From Diaporthe sp. PMI_573 (Eukaryota; Ascomycota; Sordariomycetes; Diaporthales; Diaporthaceae), in the NCBI GenBank assembly GCA_021399435.1, contig JAJTUP010000125.1, forward strand, positions 1-64,000: a stretch of 64,000 bases of DNA, given 5' to 3'. The notes below the pieces were generated by a model. The model made no database searches and was not told the DNA's origin. It saw only the letters and a program-made list of their open reading frames with translations. The first letter of the stretch is position 1. Each line of letters starts with the position of its first letter. Positions 19,678-30,566 of this stretch are shown in pieces. The translations under genes were made by a program, and so were the position numbers.

Positions 19678-21342
19678 CTACTGCAGCATCTCGAAACTAT
19701 CTGAGACCGCACGGGTTGCCTCAGCCAACCTCGCCGCCACCGCCCATTGGTCTGTCATCTCATAAAAGTCCCGTCGCGTTGCGAGGTAGCCTACGACACA
19801 CTCCTTTCCCTTCGACCGGGTCCCCTCTTGTTCAGCACGGGCCTGGTGCGGAGGACCAGACTGCCACGCTGACAGGTTGGCCTCGTAGATAGCTAGCGCA
19901 CTTCGTACCTCGATCCACACGGTCACAACCTCTGACGTGTGGGGCAGCATACCTGCCACCACCTTATGCGTCCATCCCTGCAATACATTATAAACATCGC
20001 CAGGTGAGCCCTCGTTGACAATAGCATCCACCATATCCAGGTATATATTCAACATGACACTTGGGTATGTAGGCATGTTGAAAAGAGTGGCTGGAAGTAT
20101 TTGCCTCGCTTCCTTTAAGAGGCGGAGAAGGCCATCATTTTTGTGCCTGGACATTCGAACGGCGATATCTGCAAAGAGCGGATGCTGTTCCTGACAAGCA
20201 TTTGCTAGTCGAACGAACAGCCAACATAAACTTTGCGGGTAATGAGAGGTCGTGACCGCCTCAAGTGCGCTCAAAACTACATAGACAAAGATATGAAAGT
20301 GTGTCGTGCTGTTCGGAGTTGCCGGTTGAAGTGCGAGAAACAGGTCTTGCAGACAAGCTTTAAGAATAGGTGATTCCTCATTGTCGTTGTGTCCCCCAGG
20401 TACAAGTTGTGCGAGACGAAACCTCCACACGAAGTCCAGCATGTGTTCCTCCTGAGACGAGAATGACATTTCATGTTGCTGCCAAAGAAAGTAGTTGTGG
20501 AAAGGATTCGGATCTGAGTACGACAGCGCAGAGTTATCGAAAGGTATATTTGGTGTTGCTGTGGGGGCTGCAAGAGCCGCATTGGGCAAGTTAAACAAGT
20601 CTCGCAGCGATTGCAGGAGATCATGTGTGTGGGACATGGGGACTCGTGGCAGATCATCTGTAACGTTCCCCTGTGTATGCTTGACCTTATGCGAACTGAA
20701 GCGGGTTTGAACGCGTTCTCGGTCTTCCGCTGTCAACTTTTTCAGACCGGATGGCTTCCTCCTAACATACTTTTTGATTCGGTCGAGTCCTGGGCCGTCA
20801 GTGGCCAGCATGCGATGAGGATGAGGCGGAGGATCCACGTTGTGGTTCTGAAGCTGTTGGTTCCCTTGCTTGTGGACGTTCTGATGCGCATCTAGCGGCT
20901 CAGCATGTTGCGCTACCTCTCGGGCTTGTTGAGCCGTAACGTTCTTCCTGAATCCCCATTCTCTGAAACGGTCTTTGTACATTTTCTCCGTTGCCACGAA
21001 ATTGTAATCTCGCTCCATAATAATCACAACCTCTTTCAGTGTTTTTGTTCTATAGAGATCGCAGATCTCCTGTCGGAAGCGCTCCCATCCAACTTTGTCA
21101 GCATACTTGCGAGTGCTTCTCTGTGGCAGTGTAGAGGAAGTTGCAAGTTCGAAGGCCGGATCCCATATGGGTGCGGTTCCTGGAGCCAGCTCCAGGATAG
21201 GATCTGGTCCCGTTGATGCTGCAGATGTGCCTGGGCCGTCGCTGATATTCTGATCGGCGGGAATGAATGCCCTTGGGTCTTGGTTTCCGACCTGTCTGCT
21301 GTCAAAGCTTCTTTCCGGATGAGAATAGCCCGAAAAAGACAT
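19678..21342 (-). CDS. Clr5-domain protein, 554 residues
   Basis: A single-exon frame starting MSFSGYSHPERS. Residues about 80-135 form a Clr5 domain (Pfam family named after the Neurospora/yeast Clr5 silencing factor). Visible pieces are WERFRQEICDLYRTKTLKEV, VVIIMERDYNF and ATEKMYKDRFREWGFRKNV. A basic motif follows (IKKYVRRKPSGLKKL) and then a long helical region to the C-terminus. Clr5 domains are small helical, probably DNA-binding modules; fungal Clr5 proteins are numerous and mostly uncharacterised. Uninterrupted length and good start context suggest a functional gene. A second gene with the same N-terminus, Clr5 domain and basic motif lies at 51803-52885. Confidence 0.85.
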   Translation of the reverse strand: MSFSGYSHPERSFDSRQVGNQDPRAFIPADQNISDGPGTSAASTGPDPILELAPGTAPIWDPAFELATSSTLPQRSTRKYADKVGWERFRQEICDLYRTKTLKEVVIIMERDYNFVATEKMYKDRFREWGFRKNVTAQQAREVAQHAEPLDAHQNVHKQGNQQLQNHNVDPPPHPHRMLATDGPGLDRIKKYVRRKPSGLKKLTAEDRERVQTRFSSHKVKHTQGNVTDDLPRVPMSHTHDLLQSLRDLFNLPNAALAAPTATPNIPFDNSALSYSDPNPFHNYFLWQQHEMSFSSQEEHMLDFVWRFRLAQLVPGGHNDNEESPILKACLQDLFLALQPATPNSTTHFHIFVYVVLSALEAVTTSHYPQSLCWLFVRLANACQEQHPLFADIAVRMSRHKNDGLLRLLKEARQILPATLFNMPTYPSVMLNIYLDMVDAIVNEGSPGDVYNVLQGWTHKVVAGMLPHTSEVVTVWIEVRSALAIYEANLSAWQSGPPHQARAEQEGTRSKGKECVVGYLATRRDFYEMTDQWAVAARLAEATRAVSDSFEMLQ

Positions 21343-23769
21343 GATTCAGATTAGGTAGGTTTGGATCAGAAGTGCAACGATTTCTTATTCACCTTGCTTG
21401 AAATACATGAAACGAGACCAATGCATGTGGATTTCCAGACAAGCCTTCCAGCTGTGGAATTTGACTGTGGATTTATTCTTACAGCTACAACCAGGCCGTC
21501 ATCCTCATTTTGGTCCTCTCTAGACTTGGGGTCAGCTCAACTGCAACCCTATACCAACGTGCGTACTTCTGTTCCATTCCCGCAAGATCAAAGGCCACTG
21601 GCAGAGCCGGCCCAACTTGTATAAAGTCACACTCTAGATATGTATATGTGACACACCTAATTATACACTATAGCCAGGGCAGCATGCAGTTGGGTCGGTC
21701 AATCACTTGCAAGGTGTGGAAGGTGCTGAATCAAGTATAGCGAGACCCGGGACAGTGGTAATTTCTCTCATTGGGCTATTCGTCAAGCCCACCCCTTTCA
21801 GCTCCAGCCTTCGCTCAGCTCTGAGGTACAGTCCATACAGTTATCTGAAATACCAAGAGGTCAGTATCTCAGGCTAGTCAAGGTTAGCAACGGTTTACTT
21901 GAGTAAGAATGTATGTATCACAATATTGGACGCAGACTTTTAATTATAGGAGAGCATGCAGGATAGAGATATATTCTTCCCTTACCATTCTACCATTGTA
22001 GGCTTCACTGACATAAATGTCTAAGCGGGAATAGATAGTGTACCTCATTGCAATACAATTGGTTCTACACCATGTGGTTATCTCCACCTAAATGCATGCT
22101 CATTTCATATGTACTTTGCAGGTTGACACCCATCCTCTAAAGGCTGCCAACTGCATGAGTCGCAACTGTTCTTTTTGGGCGAAGGCGAAGGCGAATCTTC
22201 GTTCAAGCGAGATGTTGAAGGAGGTGCGTAGGACTCTTTCCCTCGCCGTGGGCATTGGAGCAAGAGAGAAAAGGTCCGAAGCAGGTGAAAGTGCTGCCGA
22301 CGGCTTAGTGCGGCTTCTCAGGCCACCAAACCAGACCTGGTTCACCTCTGAAGAATCTGTTGTCCTAATGCCACGTGACTTGGTTGAGATGCGGCTTAAA
22401 GGCGAAAAATTGCCGGTACACGTAGAGTACTGGTGTTGGTCACTGGGGTGTCCGGTGAGGTGATCAGTCAAAAAAGAGTATGTGTTCACACAGTACAGTA
22501 GCACAACAGAGCTTAGGGGGACGGAAGAATAGCGTGAATAGGGCTTAGCGTAGACGGGGAATACGCCCTTCTGTTCGCCGACCTATTCTGGGCACTTGCC
22601 GAAGCGGATGAGCGGCAGATCTGGGCCGATACGGGCCGATACGGCGTCTGCCGAGGAGAGGGGGCATCGAGATTTCTCGGTGAGGCCTCGCGGTCTGATG
22701 TCATAGCTTGTTCCATAGGAAAGTGCTGTGCTGGCCGCAGTCGAGTTCGAAATCATGATTTCCAGTGTTTGTTGGCTCGAATACAAACACTAGTGCTATC
22801 AAAATGAGATCACAGATTGCATATGATACCGTATGGAGGATGCATTTTTGTTGAGAAAAAAGAAAACGTAGCGCTTCTGTGTTTTCCTCCCTCTTGTTAC
22901 TAACTGTATGGATATCTAATTGGCCGTTGAAATCCGACAGGTTGCACCGACCTCTCGACAGGGAGTCCCATGACTGGGCTCCCCTGAGCCCCATTTTGGA
23001 AGCTCTACCGCGGTCTAATGAGTCCGCTGCTGCCTACTGTGTGATGCCGCTGCCTGCATAAGTTCCTCTCTTCTGCCCATACAGTAGCAGCCCTGCCCCT
23101 CATTACATGCGCAAAAGCGGTTTGTCAGGGCCGTGATCCGTGCTCCGTCGACCGCCTTGCAAGGTAGGCTTGCATTTGCATCTCGTTTGTTTGGGCCCCT
23201 TTTCCTGCGATGCAGACAGCTCGTGCCCACTACCGCTTCAACGCCTCTGTTGCAGCAGTCAGGGCCCAATCTTCTCGGTGCAGGTGCACATCATACAGTT
23301 TTGGTACTGAGAATGAGGTGTGGGATCAACTCGCTAAAAATCCCGGAACGTTGTTGGTTGGTCATTTCATTTAGGTGGATCCCAATGCACCTTTTCTGGA
23401 AGCGGTTAGACAACCCTCAAGCAGAGGCATTCATAAAGATAGGGCAATACTCTAGTGTATGCAGTTGGTTTAAACAGTCACCTGCAAGGTCTGAATGTAT
23501 ATTTATAGATACATCTGGCTAGGCAAGCAAAGAAGAAACACTGCCCTCCAGGTCTGAGGCGCGGCGCCCCAGCAGAATGGCAGCCATTTCAATTAGGCTG
23601 CAAGCCTCCAAGCAAAGCCGCCCCTTGCATGCAGCCCCCCCCCTGGACCGCAGAGTTGAGATGTCATTTTGTGTGCCAGAATTGGAATGGTGGACAAGAG
23701 AGTGGGAGTCGCAATATGATTGAGTCCTCACGCCATTGCCTCTTCCCTCCTTTCCGACATTTCCTTTTC
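21343..23769. other. Gene-poor region
   Basis: Only short open frames without motifs are present (for example 22092-22463 plus, 22100-22504 minus, 23133-23522 plus). The opposing frames at 22.1-22.5 kb shadow each other and neither can be preferred. I see no gene I can support. Confidence 0.4.
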
Positions 23770-23910
23770 CAGGACTTGCCAAGACCTATTTTTGCGAGAT
23801 CATTGTCCCTCATTTGTACTTCGCAGATGATTTCCACCATTCATACTCTTCCGGGCCTCCCAACCGCATCAGCCGCATTTGATCCAGGTCATGTGAAAGC
23901 GACTGTGCCC
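23770..23910 (-). repeat. Dispersed repeat, copy A
   Basis: Shares, in reverse orientation, the block containing cacatgacc and a GGGAGG-type segment with copy E at 51.2 kb, and less well with the other copies. It is the most decayed or shortest copy and contains no open frame. Confidence 0.6.
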
Positions 23911-24717
23911 TTACTGTCGTACATCTGAGCTCAAACGCAGCTTTGAGAGGGTGGCAACGCGCTTTGATTTCAATCTCAAACTATGCTTCTCAGAAGAGCT
24001 TGACGATGTCTCCTATGCTGACCAGGAACAGATTGGAATGATTCGCTGAGCTCATGACTAACTAGGCAGCAGCTCTACAAGGGGTCCCCGGCGGGTATAT
24101 TGCAATGCTATCCTGTGTTCAGCAAGTCAGATTTCTGGTTGGGCCGACCAGCTTCTCGCTCCCTTGCGCCTCTGACCAATCATACCAGTTACGTACAAAG
24201 CCATTGACTACAGGTTGGCTAAAACAAGAGATCAGAGCTAGAGCTGGGCCCGCAGAACGGACGGGCTCATTCTGAGTCAAAGTCTCAAAGTATACAGTTA
24301 GAGTCCATCAGCCACAGAATGAACAGCATATTCGATTAAAGACAAGCACATGCTAGACTTTGTATATAAAGGCTACCTCAGAAACATCCTGACATGATCA
24401 AAGGCCTAATGATGTAATTCGTCCAAGAATCTGAAGACGGGGGCCGGGAAGAATGGCCGGTCTAGGCTTAGGATGAGCTGTGCTGTTGGTGTGTCCAATT
24501 GTGAAGGGTACAGTAGGCTGTATTAGCGTGCCAGACAGCCGGGAACCAATTAAATCATTACCGGGGAGGTCTCGGTATCTATTTGATTGGGTAAGTCGTG
24601 GAATGGATGGCGCCTAGCCGGTCCGCAACACGGGCTATTTGCTGTCCTCATTCGTTGCCTCGGCGCCAGGGCCCGTTGCCTGGAAGGATGCAGACACCAT
24701 GGACCCACTCCCTTGTG

Positions 24718-24818
24718 TAGCTCGCTAAACCCGGGATAAAATAGATGTTACCGTCTTGGGAGCAAATGTGGGGACTCACTGTGCCATCTATTTTGTCCTG
24801 GGGTTGCTCGCGTAGCTA
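24718..24818. repeat. Long imperfect hairpin
   Basis: The left arm (24718-24747) and right arm (24785-24818) are complementary over about 30 nt with few mismatches, centred on aaaatagatg/catctatttt and gctcgc/gcgagc, with a spacer of about 37 nt. It could be a small inverted-repeat transposon or an RNA hairpin. Confidence 0.75.
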
Positions 24819-24959
24819 TGCAACAACTTGTCTGGAAATGAGTTGACTGCATGGCATGTTTGTGGCTGATCCCGCCGGGATTTGTCGGACGTGACACCTA
24901 GGATCCGACGAGCATTGCCGTCACAAGACAAATGTCACATTTGCCGATCCTCCCCACCC

Positions 24960-25250
24960 ACACTCTTGCCAACATTTCCTGTTTGGTGACGGATCACCTC
25001 GCAGCTTTCCTTGGCAAGTGCCAAATTAACCAACAAAAACCCCCGTATTTTTGGCGAGATTGATCCTTTTCGTTTGTACCTTGCAGAGGAGTGCCCTCAC
25101 CTCACTTCCAGGCCCCCAATCAGATAACCCGCATCTCAACCTGGTCATGTGAGTTTCCAAGACGTAGAGAGGACCCGACGGCCCGACACTGGCATCAGCA
25201 TCAAGTGTCAATACGGCCTGGCTCTGGGATATCGCCACAGGCACAACCAA
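24960..25250 (-). repeat. Dispersed repeat, copy B
   Basis: This is the reverse-oriented counterpart of copies C and D (48.7 and 50.4 kb). It carries the block with a CCCGTATTTTTGGCGAGAT core, the TTTGTACCTTGCAG core, and the cggcccgacactggcatcag segment. No coding capacity. Confidence 0.8.
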
Positions 25251-25465
25251 TTAACCAATGGTAAATTTTGTTTGTTTGAAATGTGTAATCCTTCTTTGTG
25301 AGTTGGAAATGGGCCCTCCTAAACTATTTTGATGCTGTTTAGGCCCAACAGGATACAAATTTACAATTCGGAATTATAGATGGTGGGCTTTGTGAGAGCC
25401 CAGTGACCTTGAGAAGTCATCCGAAAGCCGAGCTAGGGCACCTGAAATGGGCAGGTATATAGCCT

Positions 25466-25831
25466 GTGAACATGCCCATGGTTGTTGTGGAATACAATCA
25501 AACCTCAACCGTTGTGACGAGCCAGTTGACAGACGACTTTCGAAAACACATCAATACGTACGTCGCCGAAGAACATCGACTGAATGGATGGCACGTGAGC
25601 CCGCCCTATTTTCAGGACCAGTCACGCGACCGCGTTGGCCCCCCATCTTATCCTGCAACACGCAGCATTCGGCCTCGGCCTTCTGGTTTGAAGCCACAGA
25701 TACATATATTGAAACTTGAGGTCGTGCAGGAACATTGTACCAACCCAGAGTGCACTGCAAAGCGAGGCGAAGATCCACAGAGCGAGAAAACTTGCACACA
25801 TGAAGACTTGCTATTTCAGGACAGGTCTTAG
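25466..25831 (+). CDS. Hypothetical protein with Cys/His cluster
   Basis: A 121-residue frame from ATG. The C-terminus has CTNPECTAKRGE followed by CTHED, a possible metal site. Most of the rest is Pro/Arg-rich. Not recognised, and it may be a chance frame. Confidence 0.25.
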   Translation: MNMPMVVVEYNQTSTVVTSQLTDDFRKHINTYVAEEHRLNGWHVSPPYFQDQSRDRVGPPSYPATRSIRPRPSGLKPQIHILKLEVVQEHCTNPECTAKRGEDPQSEKTCTHEDLLFQDRS

Positions 25832-25931
25832 GCTTCCCATCTTCTTCGGAAGCTTGCGTAAGGAATCATGAGGAATACGCTTAAAAGGCATTTCCAGCCA
25901 AGCGATGGATACATTGCGAGAGTGGAGATGA

Positions 25932-26336
25932 GTGTCCCTATACACACTCTCCGAACAGCGCGCTCGTCTAGAGACAGCACGGAGCGAGAAAGCGGAGAAG
26001 AGGGCTAGGACAGCCGATCAAGCACATGAAGTCTACGATGTCTTGCGGATCCTGCTTGACAAGAGTTCGGAGCGGGCCAACATGCTTAAAGCTGAGAAGG
26101 TGTCCTACGAAGAGATACTTTTCAAACTCGGGAACTCTCAGCTGGGGCTTTTGTCAGGGGGGCACGCAGAAGAGCAGCTTCGAGAATGCCTGAAACATGT
26201 GGACATACTCCTCAAGCGCAGAGAAAACGCTTCTACTACGCTACTCAAAGTCGTTGAGAAATTGGAGGAGGGTATCAAAGCGCTTGAGGGCTGTTCAAAT
26301 CAAATCACGGGACCCCGGATACCAAGAGCGCAATGA
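25932..26336 (+). CDS. Coiled-coil hypothetical frame
   Basis: The 134-residue frame is almost entirely helical and charged (RARLETARSEKAEKRARTAD and LLKRRENASTTLLKVVEKLEEG), typical of coiled coil. There is no ATG at its beginning (the frame opens with GTG), so it is at most an internal exon. The pogo tail follows in a different frame after about 120 bp. Confidence 0.3.
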   Translation: MSLYTLSEQRARLETARSEKAEKRARTADQAHEVYDVLRILLDKSSERANMLKAEKVSYEEILFKLGNSQLGLLSGGHAEEQLRECLKHVDILLKRRENASTTLLKVVEKLEEGIKALEGCSNQITGPRIPRAQ

Positions 26337-26449
26337 GAGCCGCAACTACGTCGGTTCAACTTGGGGTCGATTGGTGAGATGGAAGGTGATGTGGTGCCTC
26401 TTCGCCAGTTGTATGCTGGCGGGAAACAGGAATGCGATCTGTGATCTGC

Positions 26450-26709
26450 TAAGTACTGTGTTCGCCTACCACAAAGCTCGAGAGCTAGAACGTCAAATTG
26501 AAGCCACGAGGAAGACCCGAAGGAAGAAGGTTCAACTTGACCCGAACGAGGTTTTCGCCGAAATTGAGGCTATCCGAAGGGCTCAAATTGAGGTCGGGCG
26601 GGTACCCGAGGAAGGCGATGACGGAGAGAAATCAGAAACACCATCAGAAGCCAGGTCAACTATCGTGATGGCGGCGGCGACGGCGACCAGAAGAAGGGGT
26701 CGTAGGTGA
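26450..26709 (+). mobile_element. Pogo-like transposase tail
   Basis: The last 80 residues of this frame (KARELERQIEATRKTRRKKV, then DPNEVFAEIEAIRRAQIE) match the basic C-terminal tail common in fungal pogo-type DDE transposases. Everything upstream that would hold the DDE domain is missing. Fragment only. Confidence 0.55.
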
Positions 26710-26739
26710 GGGGGGTTGCCGAGATATGGGCTGGGTACG

Positions 26740-27234
26740 TTATATTCTAAAATTGTCTGTGATCTTACGCGGATCGTGGGGGTTGTCAATCCCATGTTTA
26801 GGACACGGGGATAGGTGTAATATCTCTTGCAGAAGCATGCCACCCGACTGTCCCACACGAGACATATCAGACTCACCGCAATCCTGTCCAGCCAGATATT
26901 TGGGACAGTACACTATAACTTGCTCGACGCATGCCTCTTTGCAAGCGTAACATTGCTTCTTCAGAGTGCACATGATGGGCGTTGCTGAAGTTCTATGGTA
27001 TCTGATCCTCGGATTGAGTTTAAAGAGCTGATCGGTCATGGATTTGCGAGTTATATGTTGTGTTGGCGGCATCACTCGAAACCGGGGGACACTATATACG
27101 ATCGAGTATGCAACTTGTTGATCGTTTGCAGCTGCGGGGTAATACAAACCCTTGCTGCCTTGGCTTTTAGGGAACCTACCAAAGAAGATGTTGTGAAAAC
27201 CGCTGGGAAGCCTTTGTCTTAAAGTTATTCTCAT
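26740..27234 (-). CDS. Cysteine-containing hypothetical protein
   Basis: The 164-residue frame from ATG contains, from about residue 88, MCTLKKQCYACKEACVEQV and later CPKYLAG and CPKH. This spacing resembles short fungal cytosolic proteins that begin with MC-(S/T)-..C..C, but I cannot name a family. The gene may start at that internal ATG, leaving the upstream part as leader. Confidence 0.35.
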   Translation of the reverse strand: MRITLRQRLPSGFHNIFFGRFPKSQGSKGLYYPAAANDQQVAYSIVYSVPRFRVMPPTQHITRKSMTDQLFKLNPRIRYHRTSATPIMCTLKKQCYACKEACVEQVIVYCPKYLAGQDCGESDMSRVGQSGGMLLQEILHLSPCPKHGIDNPHDPRKITDNFRI

Positions 27235-27424
27235 GCGTAGAATGGTGATTGGAATTAGACCACCGTAAGTCTTCGGTGCACTCTTCTTCCACTAAGCGTA
27301 TGTGATGGAGGAACGCAACATTTTCTTGTAGCGACAAGACTTGCCTGTATTTGAAATATATTTCAACACAAACATCAACCACAGCCAATACTAGGTAGAC
27401 TGGACAACCTCGACATTCGTACGC

Positions 27425-27880
27425 ATGAATAGAGGGAATCCAGATAAATCTATGGTTGAAACACTTGAAGCACTTCTGGACCGACTCCAACTCGTACAAA
27501 GAGCTCTCGGCGAAGGCTACCAAGGGGAGATTGCGTTACGCAGTGACAAGAGCCTGCAGAGGAGTTGGTCATCTGGCTGCAGTCATGCAGAGCGCGCTTT
27601 GAGAGAACAAGTCGGACCACGAGCCGTTTTCTTGGCGCGGTGGGCACAATTTCGTCCGTTATGGCACAGTACCAAGGTTCGGCAATTGAAAATCAGCTTC
27701 ACCGGACCGTGGTATTTCTTTCAGGGGGACCGCCCAGGTCCATTCGCCCATCTCCGTTTCGGGGACCTGTGTCCCTGGGAGGCTATTGAGAAGGTGACAG
27801 CAACGTTGAGGGACACATTCGTCAACGAGGGATGTCTGCGACTCGAGCCCAAGAATCACATCCCCGCCATAATCGGTTGA
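27425..27880 (+). pseudogene. DUF3723-like fragment
   Basis: The last 60 residues resemble the N-terminal part of DUF3723 proteins: FTGPWYFFQGDRPGPFAH, then LCPWEAIEKV, then EGCLRLEPKNHIPAIIG. Members normally run to several hundred residues, so this is cut off. The first 35 residues (MVETLEALLDRLQLVQRAL) are helical and could come from another element. DUF3723 genes are a known cargo type of large fungal mobile elements (Starships) and of other repeats. The call is from memory of the family pattern. Confidence 0.45.
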
Positions 27881-28034
27881 CAGACTCTAGACCTCGCTAT
27901 TCAAGGATCTCCTGGCGCAAGTGAGGACACACTTCTGGCATGCCATAAGAAGCTGCCTTGCGAATTGAAATTCCCCAGACGGGGTTGCATCGAATGCCTC
28001 CAAGGATTGCATCAGATCGAGGCGGCTAAGAAAG

Positions 28035-28781
28035 TTGTCCCACGCAGGGACTGGTGGTGGACAATTGACCTGTATCTTGAGGGTGTGTACTGGCCTGGTG
28101 CTCCATCCCGCATACCGATGGAAATGGTTTGAACGCAACTGGACTGACCGCCCCGAGTGGATTGACGAGGCGAAAAAAATCGTTCACGATGTCTGGCGTT
28201 TCGAATATCGGGGGGCTACTTTACCTACAGAGAGGCCATCCGCCGCCGTTGAGCCAGTTCCAAAGCAGCGGAAGACTTCGGACAATCCGTTCCGGGAATA
28301 CCTCAAACGAAACCGCTACACAGCGACAGAAGCAGGTCAAGATGGCCTCACGCCAGGCGAAGACGAATACCTCCATTGGATTACGCACTGCGAAAGTAGC
28401 GATGGCTCAATCGACGATCCTCTCGCTTACTGGCACGAAAAGCGATTCAAGTATCCAAACTTGTCTCGAATGGCGCTTGATTTTCTCACAATACAACCCA
28501 TGTCTGCAGAGTGTGAGCGTCTTTTCTCAGCAGCAGGTCGGATGGTGAGCCCTCTGCGCCACCAACTTGAAGCCCAGATTATCGGGATGTGCCAGGTATT
28601 GCGGTCATGGCTGAGGGCGGGGGTTATTCATGATTTAGATCCCTTCTTTATCTCGATAGATGAAGAAAGAGTCAATCTCGAATTGGCTCCGATGTCAGAT
28701 CAACAACTTGAAGAGTGGGCAACACAGTGGCTTACTCAGGTGGCGAGTGTTCAAGACGAGATGGAAGCCAGTTGGAGATAG
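28035..28781 (+). mobile_element. hAT transposase C-terminal fragment
   Basis: The 248-residue frame ends in a hAT dimerisation domain: DPLAYWHEKRFKYPNLSRMA, then FLTIQPMSAECERLFSAAGR. The family W near YRWKWFERNW is also visible. The N-terminal catalytic half is missing. It belongs to a different hAT lineage from the 10.5-kb element, which uses SVPSERSFS at the same place. A plausible right terminus follows at 28.86-28.99 kb. Confidence 0.85.
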
Positions 28782-28854
28782 TCTCGCTTGGAGCCTGGAA
28801 CAGGGCATTTAGGTGGGCAAGGGCTTCGGGAATAGCTTCGCCATCACGAATTGA

Positions 28855-28993
28855 GGCACTTGCCAATCCACCCAATCCACCCTAATCCACGACAGCCTCC
28901 AGTGGATCCACTATCCTGAGACATTCAGTGGATTATGATCCACCCACTCCACTCGAGCAGCCAGTGGATTGAGTGGAGTGGCTTTCAACCCTG
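28855..28993. repeat. hAT subterminal repeats and probable right end
   Basis: Variants of ccaatccaccc and agtggatt/ccact recur at least eight times in 140 bp. Read from the outside, the segment ends as cagggttgaaagccactcca, a typical hAT-style CAGGG terminus at 28993. Clustered short motifs next to the terminus are usual for hAT transposase binding. No matching left end was found. Confidence 0.65.
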
Positions 28994-29239
28994 GCGGCCT
29001 TCATCAACGACGTCTTTCATGGATGGCGAGGCCTGGTGGGTCAACAAACCTCATCTTCTTGCCCCTCCTATCTCTATCCTCATACTTTTCGTCGCCTCCA
29101 TATTTTTTTCTCTTCCCATTCTCCGGTTTCCCATCCTGCCTCTTAGCCGCTTCTAGACCAGATCCACCTCCTCGATCCGGGTCAGCGGAGGTATCCATCT
29201 TGTCGAATTCCATGTCTTCCAGTTGTTCATTGCCAGCGC

Positions 29240-29350
29240 TGCCCACAATTCAATCCGCAATCCAATTTCATCCAATTCAAGCCAGCAATTCAATCCAATT
29301 CGGCCTACCCGCAAGGCAAGGCAATTCAATTCGGGGCTCACTGGGAATTG
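29240..29350. repeat. caattcaatcc-type motif cluster
   Basis: The motif caattcaatcc and its variants occur about six times in 110 bp. It resembles a subterminal region of a second hAT-like or non-autonomous element. No coding sequence. Confidence 0.6.
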
Positions 29351-29520
29351 GATAGGATTGAGGTCATGCATGTCACGTGTTAGTGAATGAGATAGTGGCT
29401 CAACCTGTGGCTCAACCTCTCAGCGCCTAGCCTAATTAGGCCCTTGCCCGTCAATAACAACCACCCCGCGTCCCAGTTGACGCGTTTACTGCTATTTTTG
29501 CTGTTTTTGCTGTTGTTGTT

Positions 29521-29928
29521 TTGCTGCTGCTTTTGGCCCCGCAGCTGCCAACTTGCCTTCCTTCATCAATTGCCCTGATTGAAGCAATTCAGAGTCATAT
29601 TTATCCTTATCTTCATCATCGTCACAATGTGGCCGGTCGCTGTTCTCAGAAGTGTAACAACCCGCGTGTTACCCGTCGCTTTGAGAGCTGCGTACGCCTG
29701 GATGGGTTTTGCGGTGGTGCTTGCGCCGAGTGTGTGTGGCAGTCGCACGGCAGGTTGTGCGGACATCATGACGACAATCAGCCGTCTACGTCGAGCGATG
29801 ATAGCGACGATTCAGACGATGAGAGCGGCTCGGACGATGAGGGCGGTTCGGACATGGAGGTGAAGGAAGAGCCTGCTGTGATCGACCCGTGGCGCAATGC
29901 CCAGGTGATTGGCTCTGATTCTGAGTAG
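29521..29928 (+). CDS. DUF3716-like Cys protein with acidic tail
   Basis: The frame encodes a compact Cys pattern CSQKCN....FESCVRLDGFCGGACAECVW, ending with LCG, which fits the fungal DUF3716 layout. It is followed by a Ser/Asp run (SSDDSDDSDDESGSDDEGG) and a short end. No in-frame ATG precedes the Cys domain, so an upstream exon or truncated start is implied; the nominal first codon is TTG. Function of the family is unknown. A repeat cluster borders it on the 5' side. Confidence 0.45.
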   Translation: MLLLLAPQLPTCLPSSIALIEAIQSHIYPYLHHRHNVAGRCSQKCNNPRVTRRFESCVRLDGFCGGACAECVWQSHGRLCGHHDDNQPSTSSDDSDDSDDESGSDDEGGSDMEVKEEPAVIDPWRNAQVIGSDSE

Positions 29929-30125
29929 GTGGGCTCGTACAATGGGTTCCCTTGGGTAATGGGGTGCGGTGGTCTTCGTGCGGTGGTTTTCCAGTGACGG
30001 TGGGCTCTCTTCCCACTCTATTCGTACGATGAATCTTTTCGTACATCAAATTCAAACTTCTCTCAACTCAATTTCTGTGTGATCATGTTTCCCTATTCAT
30101 GCGGGCCTTTTGCGCGATGTGCTTT

Positions 30126-30560
30126 TCAGCTTGCTGCCTTCCAGGCCATGATGGATTTCTTCGTGCGCCTTGGTCCTGATGTCTGCTTCTTTTGAAGTGC
30201 CTTGGCTTCGATGATGGGGTTTTGTCGCACGCCTGGGGTCCCATGATGACCTTTTTCAAAGTCCTGGCTTGGATGATAGGGTTCTTTCGTGCGTCCTGAA
30301 GTGCTATGACAGCCTTTTTCCAAGTCCTGGCTTGGATGATGGGGTCCTTTCGCGCGTCCTGAAGTCCATGTCAGGATTCCTCTCTCTGTGCTTAGGTCCA
30401 TGACAGCCTTTTTCTCGTGCGTCTATGTTGCCATGCTGGACTTTTCTTCCCTGTCCTCTTGTCCATGTCGGCTTCTTCGTCGTACATCCATCTGTCCATG
30501 TCACCCTTTTTCCATATAAGCCATAGCTTCCAAAGAGTTTCAAGCATCTGGGTCTCGTGG
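30126..30560. repeat. Degenerate tandem repeat, about 60-bp units
   Basis: Units such as tcctggcttggatgat followed by gggt-c-ttTCGTGCGTCCTGAAG and ccatgacagcctttttc recur four to six times with divergence. It lies 3' of the copia pol gene (which is on the minus strand), so it may be element 3' non-coding DNA. The minus strand stays open through it only because of unit length. Confidence 0.7.
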
Positions 30561-30566
30561 TCACAC

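Noticed and set aside
22100..22504. Minus-strand 134-residue frame
   Set aside because: A plus-strand frame covers the same bases and neither shows motifs or splice support.
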